Assembly (NCBI GenBank): GCA_030704615.1
Contig: CM060734.1
Span: 60,404,042 to 60,468,041, forward strand
Reading direction: 5' to 3'
Source of the DNA: Takakia lepidozioides
Taxonomy: Eukaryota > Streptophyta > Takakiopsida > Takakiales > Takakiaceae
Length of the DNA stretch: 64,000 nucleotides
The translations under genes were made by a program, and so were the position numbers. Shown here one piece after another: positions 1 through 11,379 of the stretch. The notes beneath the pieces are model-generated. The model ran no database searches. It had not been told where the DNA came from and saw only the letters and a program-made list of their open reading frames with translations. Positions within the stretch are counted from its first letter, which is position 1. Every line of letters starts with the position of its first letter.

Positions 1-233
1 AGCTCTTGCTGTTGTCACTAGCAGTAGCAGTCACTGATGTATAAGACCATAGTAAATGACTGCAAATCCATGTGAGCTTTACGTGGAACGGAAGGGATAT
101 GCCACGTGTCACGTCAAAGGGAAGGCGACAAGGTCTTCACGATTGGCATATATGACTTCGGCGGATTAACCCCAGGACAACAGGTAGTGAATACCAGGCC
201 CAGGAGACAGGAAACACAGACCTGAATAGCAAG

Positions 234-1730
234 GTGACCAGTTATAATGTGAAGCCGGAAGGGCGAGAAACAGTCATGGACTTTGATGATTCTATGCCAA
301 TAATCCAATTGAGAATTGGAAGCACAGAACTAACTGATGTACTGATAGATGGAGGTTCTGGAGTAGATAGCATGACAGACCAATTAATAAAGAAGCTTGG
401 TGTAAGTAACATGAAACCAGCCCTATTTACAGTAACAATGGCAGATCAAAGAAGTGTACAGCCATTGGGATTAATAAGAGGAGTTAAGATACAGATACAG
501 AAGATGATCTTTATGATCACAGTAACTGTGTTGAAGATGGATGAAGTCATGGAGGCTTACTCCTTATTATTGGGACGTCCGTGGCTGAAACAGGCCAGGG
601 TATTCCATGACTGGAATTCTCAGTTACTAACCGTGCATAATGGGATACACGAGATACAAATTACCACAAAGAAATCTAGTAGATTACCTGCTACGAAAAG
701 ACCTCGAGGAGTCAGAGAGTATGACTGGAGAGGAGGACTGGATGAGGAGCAGGAAGCTACCCTATTTGCTGCACACCCAGAGTGGGAGCAGGTTGCAGAG
801 ATGCGGCTGGAAGGCCTAAGTTGTTTAAGAGGTATCTGCTGTGGTGTAGTGACAACAACACCAACTGAAGAGGAAACCAGCAGTTACCCATCACATTTCT
901 ATGAAGAAAGAAAAGGAGAAATAGAAATCCTAGAGGAACCAGCCACTGTGAGCTTACAGGATGAAGTGGTGACTGGTTCGACAATCACAGCTGATGAGCA
1001 GGTGAGGGAAGTGAATGTGGGAACTAAAGAGGAACCGAGGATGGTGAAAGTAGGAGCTGATTTGGAGCCAGAATTCTTTGAAGAAGCTAAGAGCTTGTTC
1101 ATCAAATACAGAGATGTATTTGCTTGGAGCTATGAGGATCTAAAAGGGATACCACCTGAAGTCTGTCAGCATAAGATTGAACTGGAACCAGGGTCAGTAC
1201 CAATCAAGCAGGCGAGGTACAGAATGAATCCCAACTACGCACAGAAGGTTGGAGAAGAGATCAAGAAGTTGGCTGAGGCTAAGTTTATATACCCAATAGA
1301 GTATACAACTTGGTTGTCACCCATTGTTATAGTTCCCAAGAAAAATGGTAAACTAAGAGTATGTGTGAACTACAAGAAGCTGAATGCTTGTACGAAGAAA
1401 GATCCTTTCCCTTTGCCATTCACAGAAGCAGTATTGGACACTGTGGCAGGCCATGAGATGTACTCATTCATGGATGGTTTTAGTGGTTATAATCAAGTGC
1501 AAGTGGCAGAAGAAGATCAAGGAAAGACAGCTTTCATCACAGACTGGGGTGCTTATGCATACAAAGTCATGCCCTTTGGACTTTGTAATGCACCAGCAAC
1601 CTTTCAGAGAGTAATAAATGAATCTTTTCATGAGTATCTGGATGATTTCATGCAGGTGTTCTTGGATGATTTCAGTGTGTATAGCTCTAAGAATGAGCAC
1701 TTGCATAAATTGGAGTTATGTCTTGCCTGA
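234..1730 (+). pseudogene. Element A pol, part 1: aspartic protease and reverse transcriptase
   Basis: Frame encoding a retropepsin-like segment near residues 30-130 (VLIDGGSGVDSM; the usual D-S/T-G is D-G-G here) followed by reverse transcriptase from about residue 300. RT landmarks include SPIVIVPKKNGKLRVCVNYK, SFMDGFSGYNQV, the MPFGLCNAPATFQR motif and the catalytic LDDF (FLDDFSVYS). The reading frame stops at TGA 1728-1730, but the downstream bases continue RT (LNPEKCTF, GHIVYKKGLLVDP) in the same frame to a second stop near 1890. The protein would act in cytoplasmic virus-like particles: protease cuts the polyprotein, RT copies the RNA. The stops make this copy defective. Confidence 0.9.
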
Positions 1731-1961
1731 TGCAGGATGAGAGGTCTGGGCCTGAATCCAGAGAAGTGTACTTTCTGTGTGAACTCAGGGGTGCTTCTGG
1801 GACACATTGTGTATAAGAAGGGACTTCTTGTGGATCCCAGGGAGACAGAGTCCATTAAAGCCTCTCCACCACCAGTGAATGTTAAGAGTTGAAGGAGATA
1901 TCTTGGGCAAACCAGTTATTACAGAAGATTTGTCAAAAGGTATGCACAAATAGCAGCACCA

Positions 1962-2870
1962 TTGAGCAAGCTTCTGAAGAAAGATGCAGTGTTTGCCTGG
2001 ACAGCTGAATGTCAGCAGGCGTTTGAGGAACTTACACTGTCAGTAACAACTACACCTGTGCTGATTAACCCTCACTGGCATGTAGTATTTCATGTTCACT
2101 GCGATGCATCAGGAGAAGCGTTGGGAGCGGTGTTAGCCCAGAATGTTACAGGAAATATAGATTCACCTGTGTACTATGCTAGCAGGTTGATGAACAATGC
2201 TGAAAGGAACTATAGCACAACTGAAAGAGAAGCACTGGCAATGATTTATGCAGTCAAGAAATTCAGGCATTACCTATTGGGAAGAAAGTTTATGTTTTAT
2301 GTGGATCACCAGGCTCTGATATATCTGGTGAACAAACCTTTGATAAGTGGAAGGATAGCGAGGTGGTTAATAATCTTGCATGAGTTTGAGTTCGAAGTTA
2401 TTTACGAGCCTGGCCGTTTGCATCTTGTGGCAGATCATTTGTCACGACTAACAACAGGAGAGACCGCCACAGGAGTGGACGATCAGTTACCTGATGCGAG
2501 TTTATTTGTAATGGAGGTACAAGGAAGTGCAGATGAATGGTTAGATTGGCAGTGGCCAATCAGATACTACCTTACTCATGGTCAATGCCCACCTAGTTAT
2601 GGTAAGGAGCAGAGGAAGAGAATCGCTATCAAAGCTTTACCTTATACTATGGTAAGAAGCAGAATGTATAAGCTAGGACCTGATGGAGTACTAAAACGAT
2701 GCTTGTACCACCATGAAGTAAATAAAGTTTTGGAGGAAGTTCATAAAGGAGTGGCTAGAGGTCATTTTGGAGAAGAGACTACCAGTAGAAAGATACTACT
2801 CGCAGGTTACTGGTGGCCTACTTTATTCAAAGATGTACACAAGTATTGTCAAAGTTGTGATGAATGTTAG
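1962..2870 (+). pseudogene. Element A pol, part 2: RT end, RNase H and integrase zinc-binding domain
   Basis: Continues the same frame as the upstream RT. It begins in the RT thumb-connection (PLSKLLKKDAVFAW), continues through RNase H (HCDASGEALGAVLAQ, STTEREALAMIYAVKKFRHY, YVDHQALIYLV, ADHLSRL) and ends in the integrase HHCC region (RGHFGEET, then CQSCDEC). The TAG stop at 2868-2870 falls directly after the zinc-binding Cys pair, at a place where related proteins usually have Gln, so a single C-to-T change would explain it. RNase H removes the RNA template after first-strand synthesis. Confidence 0.9.
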
Positions 2871-2882
2871 AGGCTAGGACCT

Positions 2883-3665
2883 TTGCAGAGATCTGGAAGG
2901 ATGGCCTTGCATCCTACAATGCCTACGGAACCATTTCAGAAATGGGGACTAGACTTTGTTGGACCAATTAACCCACCAGCCAAGAATACACGAAACAGGT
3001 ACATAATTACAGCAACTGATTATACTACGAAGTGGGTGGAAGCTAAAGCTTTGAGGGACAACACAGCCAAGTCCACAGCAAGGTTCCTGTATGAGAACAT
3101 ACTTACACGGTTTGGCTGTCCCCTGGAATTTATCAGTGATCAGGGAAGTCACTTCATCAATGAGACCATAGAACTCTTGACTAATGAGTTCATGATTGTG
3201 CATAGGAAAAGTACAACCTATTACCCACAAGGTAATGGACAGGCAGAAGCTACCAACAAAATACTATGTACTATCTTGGCTAAGATAGTCAATGCAAACA
3301 GAACGGATTGGGATACAAAGTTGTTGACAGCTTTGTGGTCATACAGGACTTCATATAAAGTCACCACTAAGTATACACCATTCCAATTAGTTTATGGTAT
3401 GGAAGCCTTACTTCCAGTGGAATTCATGTTACCTACCATGAGAACGGAATGGGGAAAGAGAATGGAATTGCAAGATTCCATTAAGGTCAGGAAACATGAA
3501 TTATACCATGTGGAAGAAGTACGTGCTGATGCAGCTGATAATATGACCAGAATTCAGATAAAGAGGAATGAACAATTTGATGAAGGCAAGTTAAAAACTT
3601 TTAAGACGGGAGATTTGGTTCTATGGTTGCAGAAGAAATAAAGCTTCTAAGCTTAATCACCATGG
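2883..3665 (+). pseudogene. Element A pol, part 3: integrase catalytic core
   Basis: Retroviral-type integrase core with all three acidic residues visible: GLDFVGP (first Asp), FISDQGSHF (second Asp) and GNGQAEATNK (Glu). The conserved segment TALWSYRTSYK and a basic C-terminal stretch follow. The frame is closed by TAA at 3639-3641, then two more stops within 20 bases, after which the GPY/F-like module (SPWKGPYVIQKMYD) appears still in the same frame. Integrase inserts the cDNA into chromosomes. Same strand and frame as the preceding two segments. Confidence 0.9.
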
Positions 3666-5357
3666 AAAGGACCTTATGTCATACAAAAGATGTATGATAA
3701 CAACACAGCCATGTTACAAACCATTAACAAAGAGATGCTGGGAAGAGTCAATGCTAATAAGTTGAAGGGATACAGTGGTATCCATGACAAACCATTGCAG
3801 CATGATTTGCATGTTGAAACGCAAGAGCAGTCACGGGCTGCGCCAGTGTTACCAACGGAGTATGGAGCACTTGTCGCTAGGCCGAGCATATATGACCAGG
3901 GCGGGCAGAACAAGCGTGACACAGCCTATCACAACCCATCACGACGTGACACAGCCTATCACAGCCCATCACGACGTGACACAGCCTATCATAGCCCATC
4001 AAGGCGAAACACAGCCTATCACAGCCCAGCACGGCGCAACACAGCCTATCACAACCTATCACAGCGTGTCACAGCCTATCACAGCTTACCACAGTGCATC
4101 ACAGCCTATCACAGTGTACCACAGTATGACACAGCCTGTCACAGCTCAACACAGCCTACTAGGGTTACACGATCCATAGAATCAGTGACAGGTGGACGCA
4201 CAATAACTTCAGGAAAATGGCCGACGGAAGAAAGGACGGAAACCAGTTTAAAAATAGACACGTGGAAGTCAGGGCGCGACACACAACTGAGAAGGAAGTG
4301 CAAGAACAGGTGTCATCAAGAAAGAGGACAAGAATGGCCGTCAAAGTACCTACTAAGCGCGTCAATTCGGATGAATGGCGGGCCCATTAATGAATACAGA
4401 AAAGGGGTAAAAGAACAAACGGCAAATACAGAAAAGCGAAATTCTCGTCACATGTGTAATCCTAGTGGACAATCCAGCAGGGAAAGTCCACTAAAGAAAA
4501 TTAAATCTAAAATCCAGTCACAGCGATTACAGCCAATCGAAAGCCAGAAAAGAGATCAAGAAATTGGAGGGAAATTAAGCGCAAGAAACGGCGTCGTTCT
4601 AAGTAACGGGCGTCTCGATGGGACAGACCATCAATGCTATAGTTTTGAAGCTATGGAGGAACTAACAGACTATACGTTCGCAATATTACTTACGCAGTGG
4701 CATAGACACGAAAGAACAGAACGGATCTTTTCTCTTGAGCGATGCTTGCAAGCCCCGCAGGCTTACAAGAAATTACCCATAGCTTTTTGTGGCAACCATA
4801 CGTTTATGCTTTGTGCACTACAGACATTTCTTCAATTGTTACAGCCAAAACATTTCTGTGGGTCTAGAATAAAGAGAGTGAGAGGAATGGAGGAAATCAG
4901 GGTGAAGAGCACCACCATTCTGCAGAAACAAACGATTGCTACCCCGAGGGCGATACAGATACTGAAGGAGCTGAGATTGCAAGGATTGCAAAGCAAAGAT
5001 TGGACATTGCACCATAGACAGTACATGTTACAATTCTTACAGAACTTTGAGCCAAGGATAGGAGCAACAACGGTGAAGGGAGTTGAATTAGTAATTACTC
5101 CCCTATACCTACAGCAATTGTTTCAATTGCCAGCAGGTCAAGTGCATGTGGAGGGGCACAGGGCAAGATTGCAAATAGGGGACTTATTCCATGAAGGGAG
5201 TTTCTTTAAAACTCAGGGTTATGCTTGTACCAAGGCCGTGTACCCAGGGCTAAGGGAGGTAGGCCAGGTATTGAACGTTCTGTTTGCCATGAAACAGAAC
5301 CAACAGTATTTGAGCAGATCCTTCACAGAGGAAATACTCAAAGCCCTGAGAGGATAA
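3657..5357 (+). pseudogene. Element A: integrase GPY/F tail, repeat tract and post-integrase ORF
   Basis: The first about 25 residues are the integrase C-terminal GPY/F-like module (WKGPYVIQK). From 3911 to about 4155 the frame is built of eight 10-residue units of the type DTAYHSPSRR. The remainder (about 4160-5357) has no family I recognise; its last 150 residues look like a real folded protein (for example LELVITPLYLQQLFQLPAG-like hydrophobic spacing). TAA at 5355-5357 separates it from the next ORF in the same frame. It lies where some plant Ty3/gypsy lineages carry extra ORFs. Function unknown. The middle part (about 4160-4600) is low-complexity in character and may not be translated. 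Confidence 0.6.
3911..4155 (+). repeat. 30-bp minisatellite, about 8 units, in the element A reading frame
   Basis: Tandem units of 30 bases with the core ACAGCCTATCACAGCCCATC, each encoding ten residues (D/N-T-A-Y-H-S-P-S-R-R type). Because the unit length is a multiple of three, array growth or loss keeps the frame. Later units are more diverged (ITAYHSVPQY, DTACHSSTQ). A related CACAGCC-rich tract occurs in the LTR of the same element. Confidence 0.9.
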
Positions 5358-5417
5358 GAGGTAGAATGGGCGGACATAATGTACAACGCACTGGTAGAGG
5401 AAATGAAAAGATTATAG

Positions 5418-7427
5418 GGTACTGCTGCAAAGTCTCCTATCATAGTGTCTGGCCCAATCATTGCTCAAATAATTCTTGATTCTGGCATCCTTGATGCTCG
5501 AGAAAGAAAGGAGATGGGAGTGTTTGAGCCAGAAACCACTGCAATGGAAGAGCAAGGCTCTTCACACAGTGAGGGTGGACTGGCAGAGCAACCCGAGAAT
5601 AAGAGACAGAGGTGGGGAAAGACTGTAGTGGCGGATCCACTGGCTTCACGGAATCCGCATGATAATGTTTCCCAAGTTTTTGTGCAGGAAGGGGCACAGC
5701 AGCACAGAGAACTGCTATTACTAGAAGCAGGACCTTCAGAGAGGGAAGAGGAAGTTACTTCAGTATCACAGCCATCACAGCCAGATGATCGGCTTGACAC
5801 AAGGTTACCACAAGTTGTCCATGCAGCTCAACCAGAAATAATTGATTTGGAAAAAGAAGGGTTAGATATTCCAACTACAGAACAGATAGTGGCAGAAATT
5901 GAGAAGGGGGACCTTCTCTATGAATATTCTGGTCTGGTCAAGGAGATAGAGATTCCAGAGGTGCAACAGTTGCCCACGGGAAATCCTGAGATGCATACAA
6001 TACACACACCTGTGTCGGAGGTACCACAGGTAGAATGTCAAGACACTGCAGCACCGGTGATGGATGAAGTGGTTCAGGAAGAAAATCTGGTGGGACAATG
6101 GCCTGAGTGGTTCGTGAGACATAACACTGTTGAGGATCAGGGAGAACAGCAGCAAGCTCACCATGATGACCCTCAACAGGCAATGCTTATGAGTTCCATA
6201 GGCAGGACACTTAATTTGTTGGGGACTTATGTCAAATCCCATGTTCCAACTACCCAATTGACAGCCTTGAGAGAGGAACTCAGGAAGGAGTTTGAGGCTC
6301 GACTAGCCACTGAGTGTGCAAACAAGGTCGATGAAGAGGTCACTCTCAAGATGCAGCAAGACTTGGAGAATACAGAAGCGGCTTTGCAATTGGCCAAGGA
6401 ACAATTGATTGAGGCAGGTCTCGCGCAAGACCAATTGCACGAAGCACATAAGCAACAGCTATACCAAATGCAGGTGAAGCATGAAAGCAAGTTGCAAGAA
6501 GTGAATGCATTACATACGGAGTTGCAAACAGTGCATGACAGGATGGCCATACAATGTGCTACATTAACAACTATGCTTGACCAATCTACAAAAGAAATAA
6601 ACAGTCAGGCGGAAAAATGTATGAAGGCAGAAGAAGAGAATGTTGAGCAAATGAAACTCATTGTCGATATGAAGAATACAATCTGTCGCAATGAGGATAC
6701 TTTCAAGCAATACAGGCAGATTGAAGCTGATCAAGAGAGGCACATCCTGGAGTTGCAACAAACAATCATGGCCAATAGAAATGAAATCTCGGTCACTAAC
6801 AAGGCTGGGAAGGAAGCCAATAATCTACTTGCTGCCTCTGCGAATTTGGTTGAACCTCATGCGAAGCGCATGGAGGCTTTACAACAGCAATTAGACGTGT
6901 ACAAACTAAGAGAGGAGCACACTCTCAGAGGAACCACAAGCAACTTGGTGGATAACCACCTTATGCAGGTCTGGTTAGCACAAGGGACAGTGGAGGGCAA
7001 AGCACCACGAAAGCTCACCCAAAGCGAGATGAATGAGCTCAGACTGCAAGTGCAGAACATTGCCACAACTACTATAGACAATGTCTATAGTAGGATAGCG
7101 GAGTTACAGGAGGATGTAGACGGACTGCAGACTCAAGTGGAGGACCTCACTTCAAATATCGACAAAAGAGTCTATATACCTGAGGAACAGCTAATGGCTT
7201 CGTATTTACATGCCAGAACTTTGGCTTTTCAGTCTTCTTCACAAGAGGTGCAGGAGATGCCAATGATACAGGAGCCAGTGCCACCAACACCACAACAAGT
7301 CACTGTGCCAGTACCTAACCTTGTTGTTACTACAACCACACCACAGCCACCACAGTCTGAGGTATGGGGCAATGCTGCTTTTAACCCACCTAAACTCCAG
7401 CTGCAAGGGAGTACAGTAGGGCTATGA
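5418..7427 (+). pseudogene. Element A: long coiled-coil ORF after integrase
   Basis: 660-residue ORF in the same frame as pol and the preceding ORF; TAA at 5355 and a TAG near 5412 are the only breaks. The N-terminal third is acidic and rich in Glu, Gln and Pro. Residues of roughly 245-480 form a strong predicted coiled coil with heptad spacing and many Gln, Glu, Lys and Leu (LQEVNALHTELQTVHDRM, HILELQQTIMANRNE). A shorter second coiled segment follows (SRIAELQEDVDGLQTQVEDL), then a Pro/Thr/Val-rich tail. No known enzymatic motif is seen. Could be a structural or envelope-position protein of the element, or a captured host fragment. Called pseudogene because the joined frame is interrupted. 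Confidence 0.6.
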
Positions 7428-8233
7428 TTATGCCCTTCAACCAAATTCCCATCATGTTGGATTTGGCTTGGAAAGAATTTAGTCCTCCGCAGTCATTGGC
7501 ACATTACTACCAAATCATGCGCATTTGGCTACCAGTGGCAACTAGGACTAAAGTTCTTCCGAACAATCGACCAATTGAGGATCATCACTTTGCACAATAC
7601 TGGCATGAGGCAGGTACAATGTTGAGGGAATTAATTGCCATCCAAGTTGTACATGGATTCATTTATACCAAGACCAAGGAGGTAGCAAGTATTGTCATGG
7701 GATGCGGGTTATACTACGCTGCTTGTTTTCTGGTACGTTATCACATTGAGCAACAAAAGATGCAATCGCGCTTTCTGAGTTATTCCAGTGGGGATCATTG
7801 GGTCTTACCTTTAGTGCCACCTCGTATGTACCTATATGAGGCAAAAGTTATGATGCAAAAGGATTCTCAAATTCGTTCATGGTTTCATGCGGCCTGGAAC
7901 AATTTGTCAACACAGAAATTCGGCATTGATGATATTTTCTATAAGGGACATGTGACATGGAAATACTTGCACAATTCACAAGTCGTTGGTACCCCACTCA
8001 CCTGGACAGACAAGGAGCTCATTGTCTTCACCAATTTTGCCGTTCAGCGTTTACAACAAGTTTTAAAATATAAACTTCCAGACATGGTAGGACAGCATTG
8101 TATGCCCCAGAGGATTGTTCAATCATCTCCGTCAACCAGTGACAGACCTCGGGCTCGTACACACAGTCCGCCACGAAACTCTCAACGTCAGAAAGGTGCT
8201 CACTCACAAAGGTTTGCTAATCGCAATCAGTAA
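7424..8233 (+). CDS. Element A: last ORF before the 3' LTR, unknown protein
   Basis: Open frame of 269 codons that overlaps the end of the coiled-coil ORF by four bases (ATGATTATG region), in a different frame, which resembles a translational coupling or a frameshift in one longer product. The protein looks globular for its first 220 residues, rich in aromatic residues (YWHEAGTMLRELIAIQ, SGDHWVLPLVPPRMYLYE, GHVTWKYLHNS), and ends in a basic Ser/Arg/Gln tail (RPRARTHSPPRNSQRQK) that could bind nucleic acid. No family recognised. It lies directly upstream of the polypurine tract, so it is part of the element rather than a neighbouring gene. Confidence 0.6.
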   Translation: MIMPFNQIPIMLDLAWKEFSPPQSLAHYYQIMRIWLPVATRTKVLPNNRPIEDHHFAQYWHEAGTMLRELIAIQVVHGFIYTKTKEVASIVMGCGLYYAACFLVRYHIEQQKMQSRFLSYSSGDHWVLPLVPPRMYLYEAKVMMQKDSQIRSWFHAAWNNLSTQKFGIDDIFYKGHVTWKYLHNSQVVGTPLTWTDKELIVFTNFAVQRLQQVLKYKLPDMVGQHCMPQRIVQSSPSTSDRPRARTHSPPRNSQRQKGAHSQRFANRNQ

Positions 8234-8255
8234 ACCGTGAGGACACGGCTTTTTG

Positions 8256-8271
8256 AGAGGGGAAGGGGTAA
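8256..8271 (+). promoter_or_regulatory. Polypurine tract of element A
   Basis: The purine run GAGAGGGGAAGGGGTAA lies immediately 5' of TGTTAGAGG, the start of the LTR. It is the expected plus-strand DNA primer site. Confidence 0.85.
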
Positions 8272-9246
8272 TGTTAGAGGACTGTCTGGGACTTACACAC
8301 TTATACGGGATCTGTGGGGTACCCTTAATTTTTGCACAGACTGAGACCAACAGGAGCCTTAGGGGTGACAGCAGCACACTTTAGAGGGGGGTTACACAGC
8401 CCGTCACAGCCAACACAGCCCGTCACAGTCGTCACAACCGACACAGCCCATCACAGCCAACACAGCCTGTCACAGCCGACACAGCCACACAGCCAGTCAC
8501 AGCCCGACACAGCCAAACACAGTCGCACAGCCAGTCACAGCCCGTCACAGTTTCACACAGCCAGTCACAGCTTGACACAGCTGTCACGACCATAGGGAAC
8601 GGATAGCAGGACAGGGAACGACTGTGGGGAACAACACCTGCGAATGGAACATGTTAGTTCACGGACGACGGTTAGTGAGGGAAACGGTTAGAACAACGGG
8701 TAGGAAGATAAAGCGGGAAGCAAGGACTGAAAAGGGGATCATTTCTTGGGCACTTCTTGGGGGGGAGACTTCGGACATGACTGAGGGGAAATGAGGCAAA
8801 GAGCGTATCTCTGGGCAGAAAGAGGGAGAACACGGAGTAGGAGGAGGATGATCTGAGATGCTTAATGGAAGCAAGCTATAGAATTGTAATGTAGAGTAGA
8901 TTAGAGACACCATGACCTTAGCTTGATACTTGATAGATATTAATCTGATACACACTTCATACTCACACTGTGTAGAGAGATCTGAGTGAAGTTGTGGAAT
9001 GAATGGATGAGTTGATGGAATCCGATAGATTAATGAAGCAAACTGATACTTAATTATCAATAGTAAGGTAGCTAGCTAACACGAATGCGGAAAGGAAAAC
9101 AAATAGGAAACACCCCCATGATACACTAGCTGTAGGTCATGACTGATTGTTCTGAGCGGGCTGAGTACTTAGAGATTTCCAACTCTTCTATCTTGGAGTT
9201 TCCGCCTCGGATAGCGAAGGGATGGGTGAGTAAAAGCCGCGCGATA
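8272..9246 (+). mobile_element. 3' LTR of element A (about 975 bp)
   Basis: Begins TGTTAGAGGACTGTC straight after the polypurine tract and ends GCCGCGCGATA, where the solo copy at 24388-25350 ends GCGCGACA, so the terminal CA has become TA here. Inside, 8390-8585 is a CACAGCC-type degenerate tandem tract related to the one in the internal coding region. The reading frames inside are not gene-like. The next bases (TGTGT) are the predicted target duplication; its partner would lie before the window. Confidence 0.85.
8390..8585 (+). repeat. CACAGCC-rich tandem tract in the A LTR
   Basis: Irregular repeats of CACAGCCNGTCACAGCC and relatives, about 10-17 bases per unit. The inverted counterpart is at 25045-25230 within the solo LTR. 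It is not CRISPR-like: there are no unique spacers. Confidence 0.9.
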
Positions 9247-9296
9247 TGTGTCTTCCATCTTAACTAACTAATGAACAAATTTTAGTCTCGCCAAAC
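9247..9296 (-). mobile_element. Family C chromovirus leader remnant
   Basis: About 50 bases adjoining the C LTR on its internal side. Read on the minus strand it starts GTTTGGCGAGACTAAAATTT, which sits where a primer-binding site and leader would be. It is cut by the end of the element A LTR. Confidence 0.5.
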
Positions 9297-9856
9297 TGTC
9301 AAGGACGAGAACATGACTGAATACAAACAAGAGATCAGACTAGAGGTACAAGACTAGACAAGAAGTCAAGGGTCGGCGTGCCGAATGCATGATGAGTAAA
9401 TATGAATCAAGACGATCTTTATAACAATGAACAAGAATACAAGATACTGGAACGCGACTTGAATACTGGAATGCTGGAAACTGGACTGGAATACCAATAC
9501 TAGAAACTGGGCTAGAGTACTGGGAATTGGACTGGAGTACTGGGAACTGGAAACAAAAGTAGCTTGAGCTGGTGTTGGCGAGACTGAAGAGTGTCCAGTC
9601 TCACCTCCTATATGTACTGGCTACTAGGAGGTTCCCTAAGAGGCTTCCCCAAACGAGGTTTATTGATGGAGAAGTTTCCTTAAACAAATGAGGTATCTTG
9701 ATGGAGAAGTTTCCTCCAGAGGAAGCTTCCTGAGCAGTTTCCCAGGTTACTCTCGATAATTTGGTAACTAATGATAATTTATGATAAATCATGGTAGATC
9801 ACGGTAACTTTTGATAACATGATAACCTGATAATTTTTTATATTTACTCCTGGTAA
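9297..9856 (-). mobile_element. Family C LTR (minus strand, 5' LTR, slightly truncated)
   Basis: Inverted homologue of the LTR at 21178-21690; shared landmarks are GGAGGCGAGACTGGACACTC, the TTACTCCTGGTAAGT end and the GTCCTTGACA end. The first about 30 bases of the LTR (TGATATCACGG region) are missing at the 9856 side, where family B RT sequence begins. 9446-9555 contains a degenerate ACTGGA-type short tandem repeat absent or shorter in the other copy. Confidence 0.8.
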
Positions 9857-10090
9857 GTATATGACATTGTGGGGGATTGACCAGTATGTGAAAGATTGTT
9901 TGTACCAATGGCGTTTCCTACCATTTGGGTTGAAGGATGCTTCTACAGAGTTTCAGAGGGTCATGGATAAGATTCTTGCAGGCTAGACTTCGCCTTATGC
10001 TACATTGATGACATCATCATATTTAGTGCCATGGTTGAGGAGCATGAGAGACATCTTCAGGTAGTGTTTGAGCGCTTGAGGACGCATTGA

Positions 10091-10339
10091 TTGAAACTGC
10101 ACCCCGGAAAATGCGAGTTCTTCCACGATCAGATTGAGTATTTGGGCCACATGATATACCTTGGAGGATTAGGTGTACAACAGACAAAGGTGGAGGCTAT
10201 TGCACGCATTCCATTCCCCATAGATGTAAGCAAAGTTCGTGCTTTCATGGGGTTAGCAAACTACTATCGTCGGTTTATTAAGGGATTTAGCAACATTGCG
10301 AAGGCTCTTACCAAGTTGACCAAAGTGGATCAGGAGTGA
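10091..10339 (+). pseudogene. Family B RT thumb/connection fragment
   Basis: Carries LKLHPGKCEFFHD, YLGHMI and VRAFMGLANYYRRFIKGFS, the highly conserved C-terminal RT landmarks of Ty3/gypsy elements. The stop after DQE and further stops downstream in RNase H show decay. Confidence 0.85.
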
Positions 10340-11379
10340 CAGTGGGAGGAGGAGCAGGAGGAAGCCTTTGAGGAACTCAATGCTCGATTGACTTCTGCGT
10401 CTATTCTGAGGCGGCCTATTCGGGGGCGGTCTTTCCAGCTACATACGGATTGAAGTATGCTAGGGATTGGAGCAGTGTTCACACAGGTGGATGATGAGGG
10501 AAGAGAGTTCGTAGTGGCATATGCTAACCACTCGAACAATGATGCCGAGGCCAAGTATAGATCCTATGAAGGGGAGTGTTTAGCTGCAGTATGGGCAGTG
10601 ACACATTTTAGATGCTACATTTATGGCAATTTTCTTCACATTTGTCACGGATCACCAACCATTGAAGTGGTTGATGGAGTCAGACAAGCTTATAGGAAAG
10701 CTTGCACGGTGGGCACTTATGCTTCAAGAGTACGACCTCTAGGTGGTACATCGAGCCGCAATAGTCAATCGGGATGCGGATGGATTGAGTCGCAATCCAT
10801 GCACAAGTGAGCTTGATGATACAAGAGCTCGTTGGCATGGTGAGACAGACGAGGAGATGGTGCCTGGATGGCACGCATCTGCCTTTTTGGGCATTCTAGC
10901 AATGTGAGCTCAAGCTGGTCCATCCCATATGATTGGTCACGTAGGTGGGGTGCATGACGATCTGGAGATCAGTGAAGAGTTTGGTGGTGCTAAAGATGTG
11001 CATGAAGATGCAGCAGTGTTGGCCTACATTTGTACCGAAGAGACAGTACCTAGTGTGACTGCTAAGGAGAGAGATCGGATCCTACAACGAGCCAAGAGGT
11101 TCAAGTGGGATGGGACTCACCTACTCCGAGTATGGGAGGATGGATGAATGAGGATTGTGCCTCATCCAACACAATAAGCGTGATTGGTATGTCATGCCCA
11201 TCAGGAGTTGGAACATTTTGGGGTGCGGCGCACCCATAGTTTGCTGTAAGGACAGTACTGGTGGCAGGGCATGCACATGGATATGCAACAGTTAGTGACA
11301 AGGTGCATGGTGTGTGATAGAGTGCGGGCTTCTTTCAATGCACCTACATCCTTTACCTATTATGTGTTTGGGCTATCGT

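Larger units (their letters stand above)
1..9246 (+). mobile_element. Element A: Ty3/gypsy LTR retrotransposon, 5' end outside window
   Basis: Internal region plus 3' LTR of a long Ty3/gypsy element. Domain order protease, reverse transcriptase, RNase H, integrase identifies the superfamily. From 234 to 7427 almost everything lies in one reading frame, broken by in-frame stops near 1728, 1890, 2868, 3639-3656, 5355 and 5412, so this copy is not able to make an intact polyprotein. After integrase there are about 4.5 kb of further coding-like sequence before the polypurine tract (about 8256-8270) and the 3' LTR. No 5' LTR, primer site or gag is visible because the window starts inside the element. 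The base following the LTR lies in chromovirus (family C) 5' leader-like sequence, which suggests A inserted into C. Confidence 0.85.

Noticed and set aside
3911-4155. CRISPR-like array
   Set aside because: Units are contiguous 30-mers with no unique spacers, lie in a plant retrotransposon reading frame and drift gradually; this is a minisatellite.
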